A model generated the notes under the pieces. It made no database searches. It was not told the DNA's origin and saw only the letters and a program-made list of their open reading frames with translations. This document shows, piece by piece, positions 36,289-44,414 of a stretch of 64,000 bases of DNA; the stretch's first letter is position 1, and every line of letters starts with the position of its first letter. The position numbers and the translations under genes are program-made. Source of the DNA: Oscillospiraceae bacterium (lineage in GTDB: Bacteria; Bacillota; Clostridia; Oscillospirales; Acutalibacteraceae); NCBI GenBank assembly GCA_015066595.1, contig SVNZ01000003.1, positions 223,055-287,054 on the forward strand, in the 5' to 3' direction.

Positions 36289-37668
36289 ATGAAACTCATC
36301 TATGACGTTAATGACAAGCCTAAATTTTCTCAGCTTGTTGTTTTCGCAATTCAGCAGTTGCTTGCTATTATGGCTGCTACACTCGTTGTACCTGTAATTG
36401 TAGGTAACGGTATGAGCTCTGCAGCAGCACTTTTCGGTGCAGGTTGCGGTACACTCGTGTACATTCTTTTTACAAAGCGCAGAAGCCCTGTGTTCCTTGG
36501 CTCATCATTTGCGTTCATCGGTTCTATGTCAGCTGCTTTCGCAGGTGCTGCATCAGCTGCTATGGGTTATCTCGGCATCATCATCGGCGCTATCCTTGCA
36601 GGTCTTGTTTATGTTGTTATCGCTATCATCATAAAGTTTGCAGGAGTCAAATGGATTGCAAAGCTCATGCCTTCTGTTGTAATCGGACCTGTTGTTGCTA
36701 TCATTGGTCTTTCACTCGCAGGCAACGCTGTAGGCGATTTGCAGAAAGTCAACTACACACTCGCTGACGGTACACAGCCTGGCTCACCTTTTGTTGCTAT
36801 CATTGTTGGTCTTATTACACTTGCTGTTACTATGATTGCGTCTGTATATGGCAAGAAGATGGCTAGACTTATTCCATTTATCCTAGGTATCTTAGCAGGC
36901 TACGCTGCAGCATCAATTTTCTATGTGATCGGCGTACTCACAGGAAATGGTGCATTTATGATTATCGACTATTCTCCACTTGTAAATACATTCTCAGAAA
37001 TCACAGTAGCAAGCTTTGTGTCAGTACCTGATTTTACATTCATCACAGCACTCGGCGGTTTCTCTGAAATAAGTGGCACATACATCGCTTCAATCGCTAT
37101 GGCATATATGCCTGTAGCATTTGTTGTATTTGCTGAGCATATTGCTGATCACAAGAACCTTTCAACTATCGTAAACCGTGACTTGCTCGAAGATCCTGGT
37201 CTTTCACGCACACTCTTAGGTGACGGTGTTGGTTCTATGGTAGGTGCACTCTTCGGTGGTTGTCCTAACACAACATACGGTGAGTCTGTAGGCTGTGTTG
37301 CTATCACAAAGAACGCATCAGTTTACACAATCATCGCAGCAGCTATCGGCGCTATAATTATTTCTTTCATCACACCTTTTGTTGCTTTTGTAAACTCTAT
37401 CCCATCTTGCGTAATGGGCGGTATCTGTATGGCTCTGTACGGTTTCATCGCTGTATCAGGTCTCAAGATGCTTAAAGATGTAAATCTTGATGAAAACAAG
37501 AACCTCTTTGTTGCATCAGTTATCCTCATTTCAGGTATCGGCGGACTCACACTTTCTTTCAACGTAGGCTCAGGTACAATCACAATCACAGCTATCGCTT
37601 GTGCACTTATCTTAGGTATCTTAACAAACGTTATGCTTTCAAAGGCTAAGAGCGAAGAAGAGGAGTAA
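36289..37668 (+). CDS. uraA: Uracil/xanthine permease family transporter (NCS2)
   Basis: A 459-residue membrane transporter of the NCS2 (UraA/PyrP) family, with about 12-14 hydrophobic segments. It takes up uracil by proton symport, judged from its place right after pyrR. Family motifs include FLGSSFAFIGSM near residue 66, VVIGPVVAIIGLSLAGNA near 128, FAEHIADHKNLS near 282 and the substrate-site CPNTTYGESVG near 325. Xanthine cannot be excluded as a substrate given the purine genes upstream. Confidence 0.9.
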   Translation: MKLIYDVNDKPKFSQLVVFAIQQLLAIMAATLVVPVIVGNGMSSAAALFGAGCGTLVYILFTKRRSPVFLGSSFAFIGSMSAAFAGAASAAMGYLGIIIGAILAGLVYVVIAIIIKFAGVKWIAKLMPSVVIGPVVAIIGLSLAGNAVGDLQKVNYTLADGTQPGSPFVAIIVGLITLAVTMIASVYGKKMARLIPFILGILAGYAAASIFYVIGVLTGNGAFMIIDYSPLVNTFSEITVASFVSVPDFTFITALGGFSEISGTYIASIAMAYMPVAFVVFAEHIADHKNLSTIVNRDLLEDPGLSRTLLGDGVGSMVGALFGGCPNTTYGESVGCVAITKNASVYTIIAAAIGAIIISFITPFVAFVNSIPSCVMGGICMALYGFIAVSGLKMLKDVNLDENKNLFVASVILISGIGGLTLSFNVGSGTITITAIACALILGILTNVMLSKAKSEEEE

Positions 37669-37685
37669 GGGAATTTCCAATAATA

Positions 37686-37718
37686 AAAACGCACTGTTTT
37701 ATGCAGTGCGTTTTTTTT
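37686..37718. terminator. Terminator between uraA and the Crp/Fnr gene
   Basis: An 11-bp stem AAAACGCACTG / CAGTGCGTTTT followed by a run of T residues. Confidence 0.92.
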
Positions 37719-37733
37719 GATGTGTAGGGATAT

Positions 37734-38393
37734 TTATAGTAAGGTGAAGTTGCTTTTTTCAAAGATAATAAGTCCTTCGTCACGCATTTTGCATAGCTCA
37801 TTTGACATAGCACTGCGGTCAACAGACAAAAAGTCTGCTAGCTGTTGGCGATTGAAGGGAATAGAAAAGCTGTTGCTTTTTGCAAGCTTTGATTGATTTG
37901 ACAAGTACGATATGAGTTTTTCACGTGTGGTGCGTTTTGATATGTGAGTCAGTTTTTGCATCAGATTTCGGTTTTTGTGGGTGAGAGCTATGAGTAGATT
38001 TTGTATAACCGTCGAGTGGAAAGTACAGGCACTCGAGCACACCGTCATAAGTCTTTTTACATTAAAGAAAGCGACGGTAGAATCAGCGGTAGCGACAGCG
38101 TCGTTGAGTACCGCAGAGCTACCATGCACAGCATATGATTCGCCGAACATTTCGCTTGAGGACACTTCACTTATAATGCTGCGGTTGCCCCAGTAGTCGT
38201 CCGATTGGATATGTACACAGCCACTGATAAGTATGCAGATGTTTTCGATATACTCACCCTGACGGAAAATATATTCGCCTTTTTTATAATCTTTGAACGT
38301 TGCGCTAAGACAGTTAAGCATTGCTTCAATGTTCTCTTCGCTCACACCGCTAAAAAGCTGATTCCTTTTTAAAATTTCGATATATTTTTTCAT
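37734..38393 (-). CDS. Crp/Fnr family regulator (HcpR-like context)
   Basis: A 219-residue regulator. The N-terminal effector-binding barrel runs from LFSGVSEENIEAML through GEYIFRQGEYIENICILISGCV. The C-terminal helix-turn-helix is FNRQQLADFLSVDRSAMSNELCKM near residue 175. It lacks the FNR cysteine cluster. It is divergent from a ferredoxin-like gene and a flavodiiron protein; Crp/Fnr proteins of the HcpR type control such NO-stress genes in anaerobes, so that role is the inference. ATG 38393 has GAGG before it. Its own promoter (38437-38465) carries an inverted repeat just downstream, which fits autorepression. Confidence 0.82.
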   Translation of the reverse strand: MKKYIEILKRNQLFSGVSEENIEAMLNCLSATFKDYKKGEYIFRQGEYIENICILISGCVHIQSDDYWGNRSIISEVSSSEMFGESYAVHGSSAVLNDAVATADSTVAFFNVKRLMTVCSSACTFHSTVIQNLLIALTHKNRNLMQKLTHISKRTTREKLISYLSNQSKLAKSNSFSIPFNRQQLADFLSVDRSAMSNELCKMRDEGLIIFEKSNFTLL

Positions 38394-38416
38394 AAAAGCC
38401 TCTTTGCGTTGTAAAA

Positions 38417-38432
38417 ACAACAGAAATGTTGT
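38417..38432. promoter_or_regulatory. Perfect inverted repeat, candidate Crp/Fnr operator
   Basis: ACAACA-GAAA-TGTTGT in the 86-bp divergent region. It lies just downstream of the regulator's -10 (autorepression) and overlaps the -35 zone of the ferredoxin promoter, whose -10 is TATAAT at 38444-38449 (activation). Confidence 0.6.
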
Positions 38433-38436
38433 GAAT

Positions 38437-38465
38437 ATAATAATATAATATACCTAGAAAGTCAA
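38437..38465 (-). promoter_or_regulatory. Promoter of the Crp/Fnr gene
   Basis: Minus strand: TTGACT (38460-38465), 17-bp spacer, TATTAT (38437-38442). Confidence 0.6.
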
Positions 38466-38479
38466 CGGAGGTAAATGTT

Positions 38480-39187
38480 ATGTTAAGAAAAATAATTAAA
38501 ATAGATGAAGAAAAGTGCAACGGGTGTGGTCTTTGTGCAGCTGCTTGTCACGAGGGTGCCATAGGCATGGTGAACAACAAAGCAAAGCTCCTTCGAGATG
38601 ACTACTGTGATGGGCTCGGCGACTGCTTGCCGGTGTGTCCGACAAAAGCCATAACTTTCGAAGAACGAGAAGCAAAAGCTTATGACGAGGAAGCAGTCAA
38701 GAAGGCTCAGTCAGAAAAAACAAAAGATGCTGATGCTGTGATTCTGCCTTGCGGATGCAAGGGGACTAACTCAAAAGTATTAAAGCGTGAGCCTTCACAG
38801 ATGCCATTCTTCACATCTGTTTCAAGCCGACTCAACCAGTGGCCGGTACAAATAAAACTCGTACCTGTGAATGCACCGTATTTTGAAAACGCAGACCTAC
38901 TCGTAGCGGCTGATTGTACAGCATTTGCATACGGTAACTTCCACAACGATTTTATCAAAAACAAAATCACGCTCATAGGTTGTCCAAAGCTCGATGAAGG
39001 CGACTACTCAGAAAAACTCACACAGATTATCAGCAACAATAACATAAAGAGTGTGACCGTAGTGAGGATGGAGGTCCCATGCTGTGGCGGCATAGAAAAT
39101 GCCGTGAAACAGGCTTTGATGAACAGCGGAAAATTCATTCCGTGGAGTGTTGTGACAATATCCACAGATGGAAGAATTTTAGAGTAA
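38480..39187 (+). CDS. 2x[4Fe-4S] ferredoxin-like protein
   Basis: A 235-residue protein with an N-terminal pair of ferredoxin motifs (CNGCGLCAAACHEGA near residue 14 and a second, modified set ending CLPVCPTKAI near 50). A C-terminal domain of unknown function has cysteines in LPCGCKG, IGCPKLDEGDY and VPCCGG. It probably moves electrons to the flavodiiron protein next door or to a related stress enzyme. This type of gene often sits beside HcpR-type regulators. Its promoter shares the palindrome at 38417-38432 with the divergent regulator. Confidence 0.82.
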   Translation: MLRKIIKIDEEKCNGCGLCAAACHEGAIGMVNNKAKLLRDDYCDGLGDCLPVCPTKAITFEEREAKAYDEEAVKKAQSEKTKDADAVILPCGCKGTNSKVLKREPSQMPFFTSVSSRLNQWPVQIKLVPVNAPYFENADLLVAADCTAFAYGNFHNDFIKNKITLIGCPKLDEGDYSEKLTQIISNNNIKSVTVVRMEVPCCGGIENAVKQALMNSGKFIPWSVVTISTDGRILE

Positions 39188-39255
39188 AAAGCACTTTATA
39201 AAAAATTAAATGAGTGGTATAATGTGTTATAGATATTTAGAAAGGGTGGGATAAT

Positions 39256-40599
39256 ATGTATATCACAAATGACATAAAATATATTGGCGTCAACGACCAT
39301 GAGATTGATTTATTCGAAGGACAGTATGATGTACCTAATGGTATGGCGTACAACTCATACGCTATTCTTGATGAAAAAATTGCGGTTATGGATTCAGTCG
39401 ATGGGAATTTCAAGGACGAGTGGCTCAAAAACATAAAGGACACTTTGGGTGAGCGTACTCCTGACTATCTTGTTGTACAGCATATGGAGCCTGATCACTC
39501 GGCTAATATCGTGAGCTTTGTACAGGAATATCCTAATGCAAAAATCGTGTCATCAAGCAAAGCTTTTGCTATGATGAAAAACTTTTTTAATACGGATTTT
39601 TCTGACAGACAGATTGTTGTAGGTGAAGGTGATACACTAAGCCTTGGCAAGCATACACTCACTTTCTTGACAGCTCCTATGGTGCACTGGCCTGAGGTTA
39701 TCGTTACATACGACGACTATGATAAAGTCTTGTTCTCTGCTGATGGTTTCGGAAAATTCGGTGCACTTGATGTAGAAGAAGATTGGGCGTGTGAAGCTCG
39801 ACGCTACTACTTCGGAATTGTCGGCAAGTATGGTGTGCAGGTACAGTCCTTGCTAAAAAAAGCATCAAAACTTGACATACAGACTATCTGTCCGCTCCAC
39901 GGTCCTGTGCTTTCTGATGACCTGTCATACTACTTAGGACTTTATGACACCTGGTCAAGCTACAAAAGCGAAGATGAGGGCATTGTGATTGCATATACTT
40001 CAGTTTACGGGAATACTAAAAAAGCGGTAATGACACTCGCAGATAAGCTTAAAGCAAACGGTGCTAAAAAGGTTGTTGTAAACGATCTTGCTCGATGTGA
40101 TATGCACGAAGCAGTTGAAGATGCTTTCAGATATGATAAAATCGTTTTTGCAACCACCACTTATAACGCAGAAATTTTTCCGTTTATGCGAGAGTTTATC
40201 AGTCATCTGACAGAGAGGAACTTTCAGAACAAAACAGTGGCGTTCATCGAAAACGGTACTTGGGCACCGACTGCTGCAAAAGCGATGAAAGAGATGCTCT
40301 CAAAATGCAAAAATTTAGAGTACGCAAAAACCGATGTTAAAATTATGTCTGCATTGAATGACGAAAGCCTTGCACAGCTTGAAACTCTTGCAAAAGAGCT
40401 GTGCGGTGCAAAAGTAACTTTTGGAGGTGAAAGCTCGATGAAATATGTATGTAATGTGTGCGGATGGATATATGACGAAGAAAAAGGCTCACCTGAAAAT
40501 GGTGTTGCTGCGGGCACTGCTTTTGATGATTTGCCTGATGACTTCGTGTGTCCGTTGTGCGGTGTGCCTCAGGAAAATTTCAGCCCTGTTGAACAATAA
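39256..40599 (+). CDS. Flavodiiron protein with C-terminal rubredoxin (flavorubredoxin)
   Basis: A 447-residue NO/O2 reductase. The metallo-beta-lactamase-like domain holds the diiron ligands in HMEPDHSAN near residue 79, MVHWPEV near 145, SADGFGKFG near 165 and CPLHGPV near 225. The flavodoxin domain begins at IAYTSVYGNTKKAV near 255. A rubredoxin domain closes the protein with CNVCGWIYDEEKG and CPLCGVPQENF near 397-440. Most clostridial FprA proteins lack fused rubredoxin, so this is a self-sufficient version like NorV. It lies 68 bp after the ferredoxin-like gene with a likely TATAAT of its own. Confidence 0.93.
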   Translation: MYITNDIKYIGVNDHEIDLFEGQYDVPNGMAYNSYAILDEKIAVMDSVDGNFKDEWLKNIKDTLGERTPDYLVVQHMEPDHSANIVSFVQEYPNAKIVSSSKAFAMMKNFFNTDFSDRQIVVGEGDTLSLGKHTLTFLTAPMVHWPEVIVTYDDYDKVLFSADGFGKFGALDVEEDWACEARRYYFGIVGKYGVQVQSLLKKASKLDIQTICPLHGPVLSDDLSYYLGLYDTWSSYKSEDEGIVIAYTSVYGNTKKAVMTLADKLKANGAKKVVVNDLARCDMHEAVEDAFRYDKIVFATTTYNAEIFPFMREFISHLTERNFQNKTVAFIENGTWAPTAAKAMKEMLSKCKNLEYAKTDVKIMSALNDESLAQLETLAKELCGAKVTFGGESSMKYVCNVCGWIYDEEKGSPENGVAAGTAFDDLPDDFVCPLCGVPQENFSPVEQ

Positions 40600-40612
40600 A
40601 ATAAAGTGATTT

Positions 40613-40643
40613 ACAGCCGAGTGAATATACTCGGCTGTTTTTT
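40613..40643 (+). terminator. Terminator after the flavodiiron gene
   Basis: A 10-bp perfect stem ACAGCCGAGT / ACTCGGCTGT followed by TTTTTT. Confidence 0.92.
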
Positions 40644-40644
40644 G

Positions 40645-40673
40645 TTGCGATATGATTTTTGTGGTGGTATAAT
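40645..40673 (+). promoter_or_regulatory. Promoter of the thioesterase-traX pair
   Basis: TTGCGA (40645-40650), 17-bp spacer, perfect TATAAT (40668-40673), 24 bp before the start. Confidence 0.65.
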
Positions 40674-40697
40674 GGGAAAGCGAAAGGAAGTTTTATT

Positions 40698-41426
40698 ATG
40701 GGCTGTAAAATGGAAAAAGATTTCAACGTACCGCTTAGCTTGTGTGATAACACTTCGCATTTGTCAATTTCCGGTATGTTTAACCTGTTTATGGATATAG
40801 CAACAGAACATGCTACTGAGCTGAAACTCAGTGCATCTGACCTTGGTGAAAACAAGTTTTGGCTTGCTATCCGAACAAAGGTGAGGGTTTTTGATCGACC
40901 CATTATGTCACAGAAAATAAAGCTTTCCACCTGGCCACAGAAACCCTCCCGCATTCGTGCTAACCGTCACTACACTATAGAGAGTGGAAACACGCTGTAT
41001 GTTGCGGGAAAAACCGAGTGGGCGGTTATCGACACTGCTACCAAAAAGCTCCAAAGACTGACCGATATATATGGTGAAGATTTTGATTTTTGCGAAGATG
41101 ATTTTTGCGTAGAAAATTATGCAAGAGTTGATGATGACTTTGAAAATGCAAAGCAGATTGGTGAGTATATTGTTAAATCTATTGATATCGATTTAGGTCA
41201 GCATATGAATAACTCAGCATATATCCGCGCGTTTTTCAGTATGTTTTCTGCACAAGAGATAAAGCGTATGAATATAAAAGAGCTTGACATAGCATACAAA
41301 GCACAGAGTTTTGAAAACGAAGTGCTCACCATAAAAGAAAGAGAAGCTGAAAACGCTACTGAATACGCTATGATAAAGCCCGATAACACCATCTGCGCAA
41401 CACTGAGGGTGGTAAGAAATGATTAA
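40698..41426 (+). CDS. Acyl-ACP thioesterase family protein
   Basis: A 242-residue double-hotdog protein related to bacterial acyl-ACP thioesterases (FatA-like). The first hotdog contains CDNTSHLSISGMFNLFMDIATEHA, and W/R-rich strands follow (FWLAIRTKVRVFDRP, PSRIRANRHYTIES). The second has the DLGQHMNNSAYIRAFFSMF segment near residue 168, with the Asn/His pair found in the family. It would release fatty acids from acyl carrier protein. ATG 40698 has AAAGGAAG before it. It overlaps the next gene by 8 bp. Confidence 0.85.
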   Translation: MGCKMEKDFNVPLSLCDNTSHLSISGMFNLFMDIATEHATELKLSASDLGENKFWLAIRTKVRVFDRPIMSQKIKLSTWPQKPSRIRANRHYTIESGNTLYVAGKTEWAVIDTATKKLQRLTDIYGEDFDFCEDDFCVENYARVDDDFENAKQIGEYIVKSIDIDLGQHMNNSAYIRAFFSMFSAQEIKRMNIKELDIAYKAQSFENEVLTIKEREAENATEYAMIKPDNTICATLRVVRND

Positions 41427-42165
41427 GCCCAGAGAACAACACGGGTTGTCAGCATTCTCTTTAAAAGTGATTGCATGTGTGTTGATGTTTATAGACCATT
41501 TTGGGTTTATGATATGTCCTAAAATCATAGCATTCAGAGTGATAGGTAGGCTTGCGTTTCCGATTTTTGCGTATTTTATCGCAGAGGGTTGTCGATACAC
41601 AAAAAACAAGCTCAACAGATTTTTGTCTGTGTTTATCTTAGGTGTCATCTGTGAAGTTATATATGTGATTTTCAACGATAAATACTATGGGAATATATTG
41701 CTGACCTTTTCTTTTTCTATCACTCTGATATATCTACTTTCTGCGGTGAAAGGGGCATATATAAAAAGCATAGCAAAAGGTATATTAATGACCTTGATTT
41801 TTGCATTGTCAATCACTGTGACTGCATTGTACTGTCACTTTTTTGGGGTCGATTACGGTTTCTTTGGGGTGCTTACTCCAATGTTTGTTTTACTTCTGGA
41901 TGACATACCGAAAGTGAGCGAAAAGCTGTACAGCAAAATAGAGCGTAAGTACGTGTCGCTTGCTATGCTTAGCGTAGGGCTGGTACTCCTTTCGTTTTTA
42001 TCGAAAGTGCCCCCATATGAGATAGTGAGTGTGCTGGCGGTTCTCTTTTTGCTTTTTTATAACGGTGAGCGTGGCAAATACAAGTTTAAGTACGGATTTT
42101 ATCTGTTTTATCCGTTGCATTTGCTCTTGCTTGAGGGTATTGCTTTTGCTATGAGCATATATTAA
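41419..42165 (+). CDS. TraX family membrane protein
   Basis: A 248-residue multi-pass membrane protein. The N terminus LSAFSLKVIACVLMFIDHFG and RVIGRLAFPIFAYFIAEGCRYT are hallmarks of the TraX family, named after the F-plasmid pilin acetyltransferase. Chromosomal copies in Firmicutes are common and have no established role; an acyl transfer to a surface polymer is possible. It is translationally coupled to the thioesterase gene (8-bp overlap) and ends at a terminator. Confidence 0.85.
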   Translation: MIKPREQHGLSAFSLKVIACVLMFIDHFGFMICPKIIAFRVIGRLAFPIFAYFIAEGCRYTKNKLNRFLSVFILGVICEVIYVIFNDKYYGNILLTFSFSITLIYLLSAVKGAYIKSIAKGILMTLIFALSITVTALYCHFFGVDYGFFGVLTPMFVLLLDDIPKVSEKLYSKIERKYVSLAMLSVGLVLLSFLSKVPPYEIVSVLAVLFLLFYNGERGKYKFKYGFYLFYPLHLLLLEGIAFAMSIY

Positions 42166-42171
42166 AAACAT

Positions 42172-42201
42172 AAGCCTTGGGAAGTCCCAAGGCTTTTTTT
42201 G
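42172..42201 (+). terminator. Terminator after traX
   Basis: A 10-bp perfect stem AAGCCTTGGG / CCCAAGGCTT with AAGT loop and a run of T residues. Confidence 0.93.
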
Positions 42202-42219
42202 TGCAATTTTTGTAATTCC

Positions 42220-42248
42220 TTGCAATATGTTTGTATCCGCAATACAAT
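42220..42248 (+). promoter_or_regulatory. Promoter of the GH3 gene
   Basis: TTGCAA (42220-42225), 17-bp spacer, TACAAT (42243-42248). Confidence 0.6.
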
Positions 42249-42278
42249 ATGGCTGATTATTTTGTTGGAGATAAGAAT

Positions 42279-43457
42279 ATGGTAAAAACAAAAAGAACAT
42301 TGATGATACTCTTTGCGATACTGTTTGTGTGCGTAGTGTTTTTTGTGGCGTTTTTTGTGCTGGAAAACTACAGCGAGAGTATAGCTGAACCTATTGAAAC
42401 TATAAGTGAAACCGAAAAACCGACCGAACCACCAACTGAAGAACCCACACAAGATCCTGTTGAACAGCTGGTCGACTCTATGACGCTTAACGAAAAAGTC
42501 GCTCAAATGATAATGGTGAGTTGTCACGAGGGTATTGACGTTGAGTCAGCTTCAATATACGGTGTAGGAGGCATATGTTTGTACAGCAATTCTTTCGAAG
42601 AGAAAACAAAAGAAGAAGTTGTAGCAATGATAGAAGGCTATCAGCAGGTATCGCCTTTCCCGATGCTTATATCAGTAGATGAAGAGGGTGGCACGGTAAA
42701 TAGAGTAAGCACTAATAAGAACTTGAGAGGTGCACAGTTTTTGTCACCACAAGAGCTTTTTGAGCAGGGTGGATATGAGCTTATAAAAAGTGATACTATC
42801 GAAAAATCGCAGCTGCTTTTATCACTTGGTATTAACGTGAACTTAGCTCCGGTGTGTGATGTACCTCTTAGCGAAGATAACTATATTTATGACCGTTGTT
42901 TCAGTCTTAACCATAAAGACACAGCAGAATATGTGTCCACAGTAGTGCAAGCTATGAAAGAAAATGGTATGGGTTCGGTGCTCAAGCACTTCCCAGGTTA
43001 TGGCGGAAGTGTTGATACACACGAATCCATGTCGTATGATGATCGTAAATATAGCGCTTTTGAAAACGGTGATTTTCTACCGTTTATTTCAGGCATTGAA
43101 AATGGAGCCGACTGTGTGCTTGTCAGCCACAACATAGTTACTTGTATGGACAGCGAAAAGCCTGCATCGCTTTCAAAGCCTATCCACGATATTTTGCGTA
43201 ATGAGCTCAATTTTGATGGAGTTATTATCACCGATGACCTTGTTATGCAGGGCATACAGCAGTTTTGTGATGGTGAGAGTGCAGCGCTTATGGCAGTAAA
43301 AGCAGGCAACGATATGATAATATGTGAGGATTACGAAGGTGCAATAAACGCCATAGTTGCGCAAGTGAATGAAGGCGAAATAGAAGAAGAACGGATTGAT
43401 AAGTCAGTTTACCGCATTTTACAGTGGAAGCAAAACCTATCGCTGATAAATACGTGA
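42279..43457 (+). CDS. Membrane-anchored family 3 glycoside hydrolase (NagZ-like)
   Basis: A 392-residue exported enzyme. A hydrophobic anchor (about residues 8-28) is followed by a Glu/Pro/Thr-rich linker and a GH3 N-terminal catalytic domain. The NagZ-type signature KHFPGYGGSVDTHES is near residue 240 and the nucleophile Asp lies in GVIITDDLVMQGI near 315. It is probably a beta-N-acetylglucosaminidase acting on cell-wall fragments outside the membrane. ATG 42279 is chosen because TTGGAG precedes it and the anchor then sits at the N terminus. Confidence 0.88.
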   Translation: MVKTKRTLMILFAILFVCVVFFVAFFVLENYSESIAEPIETISETEKPTEPPTEEPTQDPVEQLVDSMTLNEKVAQMIMVSCHEGIDVESASIYGVGGICLYSNSFEEKTKEEVVAMIEGYQQVSPFPMLISVDEEGGTVNRVSTNKNLRGAQFLSPQELFEQGGYELIKSDTIEKSQLLLSLGINVNLAPVCDVPLSEDNYIYDRCFSLNHKDTAEYVSTVVQAMKENGMGSVLKHFPGYGGSVDTHESMSYDDRKYSAFENGDFLPFISGIENGADCVLVSHNIVTCMDSEKPASLSKPIHDILRNELNFDGVIITDDLVMQGIQQFCDGESAALMAVKAGNDMIICEDYEGAINAIVAQVNEGEIEEERIDKSVYRILQWKQNLSLINT

Positions 43458-43490
43458 CAAAAGCACTAAGTGAAAATATATGTAAAATAC

Positions 43491-43525
43491 AAAAGCGGAC
43501 GCATAATACGTCCGCTTTAAATTTT
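43491..43525 (+). terminator. Terminator after the GH3 gene
   Basis: A 10-bp perfect stem AAAGCGGACG / CGTCCGCTTT, then AAATTTT. Confidence 0.85.
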
Positions 43526-43526
43526 A

Positions 43527-43556
43527 GATTTGAACCTATGGCATCCTGGTCCCAAA
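43527..43556 (-). pseudogene. tRNA-Pro(UGG) fragment (anticodon loop to T-loop)
   Basis: On the minus strand the bases read TTTGGGACCAGG, 8 bases, then GGTTCAAATC. That is the anticodon loop and 3' anticodon stem of tRNA-Pro(UGG) and the T-arm consensus at the correct spacing. The 5' half, the pairing anticodon strand and the acceptor end are absent or decayed. It is a relic, not a working tRNA, at the edge of the accessory zone. The remaining parts of 43458-43768 hold only the two terminators and unassigned sequence. Confidence 0.55.
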
Positions 43557-43701
43557 GACGGAAAGAACAATATATTCTGTTTATTTCTAATCCTAACCAC
43601 TACATATAGTGGTCTTTGCTACACGAAAGCATACTCTTTAGCACTCTTATCTACACTGTTTCCATATACTCTAGTTCCAGAAGTGGGACAAACTGTGGTC
43701 G

Positions 43702-43747
43702 TAAAAACTCCCTGAGAATGTGTTCAAAAAACACCTTCTCAGGGAGT
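43702..43747 (-). terminator. Terminator of the minus-strand hypothetical gene
   Basis: A stem of 12 bp (ACTCCCTGAGAA / TTCTCAGGGAGT) plus five more pairs after one mismatch, followed on the minus strand by TTTTTA. Confidence 0.85.
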
Positions 43748-43768
43748 AGTTGTTTGTATTATATTTGC

Positions 43769-44188
43769 TTACATTTCAGCTCTAAGATAACTCAATACTT
43801 CATCTAATCGGTATTCCTTTGAGCTTGATGTATCTTGGTATACAAAGAAATTTACAAGCCTATCAATAACACGTTTGGTATCACCAGATTTAGATGGCAT
43901 TGATTTTGAAAGGCAGTTTGTGAAACTACTACAGTTAAGCTTTTTGAAGAAGCTTCGCAGATATGATTTAGATGCATCACTTTCAAATGCAATCTCGATT
44001 ATATCTATGAGGACATAGATATAACTGCGGTAGATTTTGTTCTCGGCTATTCCATCAAAATCTTCGTTTACAAAATCACAGATTTTAAGAAATAATGTGT
44101 TGTTCAAATCATTATTATTTGGAAATTCTTCAATAAGCTGAGCTTTTGCTTTTTCTAAATACTTCATACATTCTGTGTTGCTGTTCAT
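43769..44188 (-). CDS. Hypothetical alpha-helical protein
   Basis: A 139-residue protein that I do not recognise. It is rich in charged and helix-forming residues, has several scattered cysteines and no signal peptide or membrane segment. The start at 44188 follows AGGAGGG, and a strong terminator lies behind the stop, so it is a genuine single-gene unit. It sits alone between a tRNA relic and cstA at the start of the accessory zone. Confidence 0.7.
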   Translation of the reverse strand: MNSNTECMKYLEKAKAQLIEEFPNNNDLNNTLFLKICDFVNEDFDGIAENKIYRSYIYVLIDIIEIAFESDASKSYLRSFFKKLNCSSFTNCLSKSMPSKSGDTKRVIDRLVNFFVYQDTSSSKEYRLDEVLSYLRAEM

Positions 44189-44277
44189 TTCTGCCCTCCT
44201 AAACTGTTGTGATAAGTGCAATATATCTTACTTGTATGTTAACTCTTATATACGCTTAAGTCAAGGAGTTTACCGTA

Positions 44278-44312
44278 TCAAATTCTGACCTACAGTAATC
44301 AAAGAATACAAC
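44278..44312 (+). repeat. Dispersed intergenic repeat, copy A
   Basis: TCAAATTCTGACCTAC followed by AGTAATCAAAGAATACAAC. It shares with copies B-D the core TCAAA(A)..TGACCTGC..TAA.CAAAGA.TA in the same orientation. Confidence 0.5.
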
Positions 44313-44319
44313 AAAATAC

Positions 44320-44348
44320 TTGCGTGAGAAAAAGCATAGTAATATAAT
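44320..44348 (+). promoter_or_regulatory. cstA promoter
   Basis: TTGCGT (44320-44325), 17-bp spacer, perfect TATAAT (44343-44348), directly after repeat copy A. Confidence 0.65.
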
Positions 44349-44414
44349 AAAATTATCGATAAACTGCGGTTTCGATTAAATCGGTTTTGATACTCTAAGT
44401 TTAAGGAGGAATAT

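Noticed and set aside
43527..43556. A functional tRNA gene
   Set aside because: Only the segment from anticodon loop to T-loop is recognisable; the D-arm, acceptor stem and 5' anticodon strand are missing.
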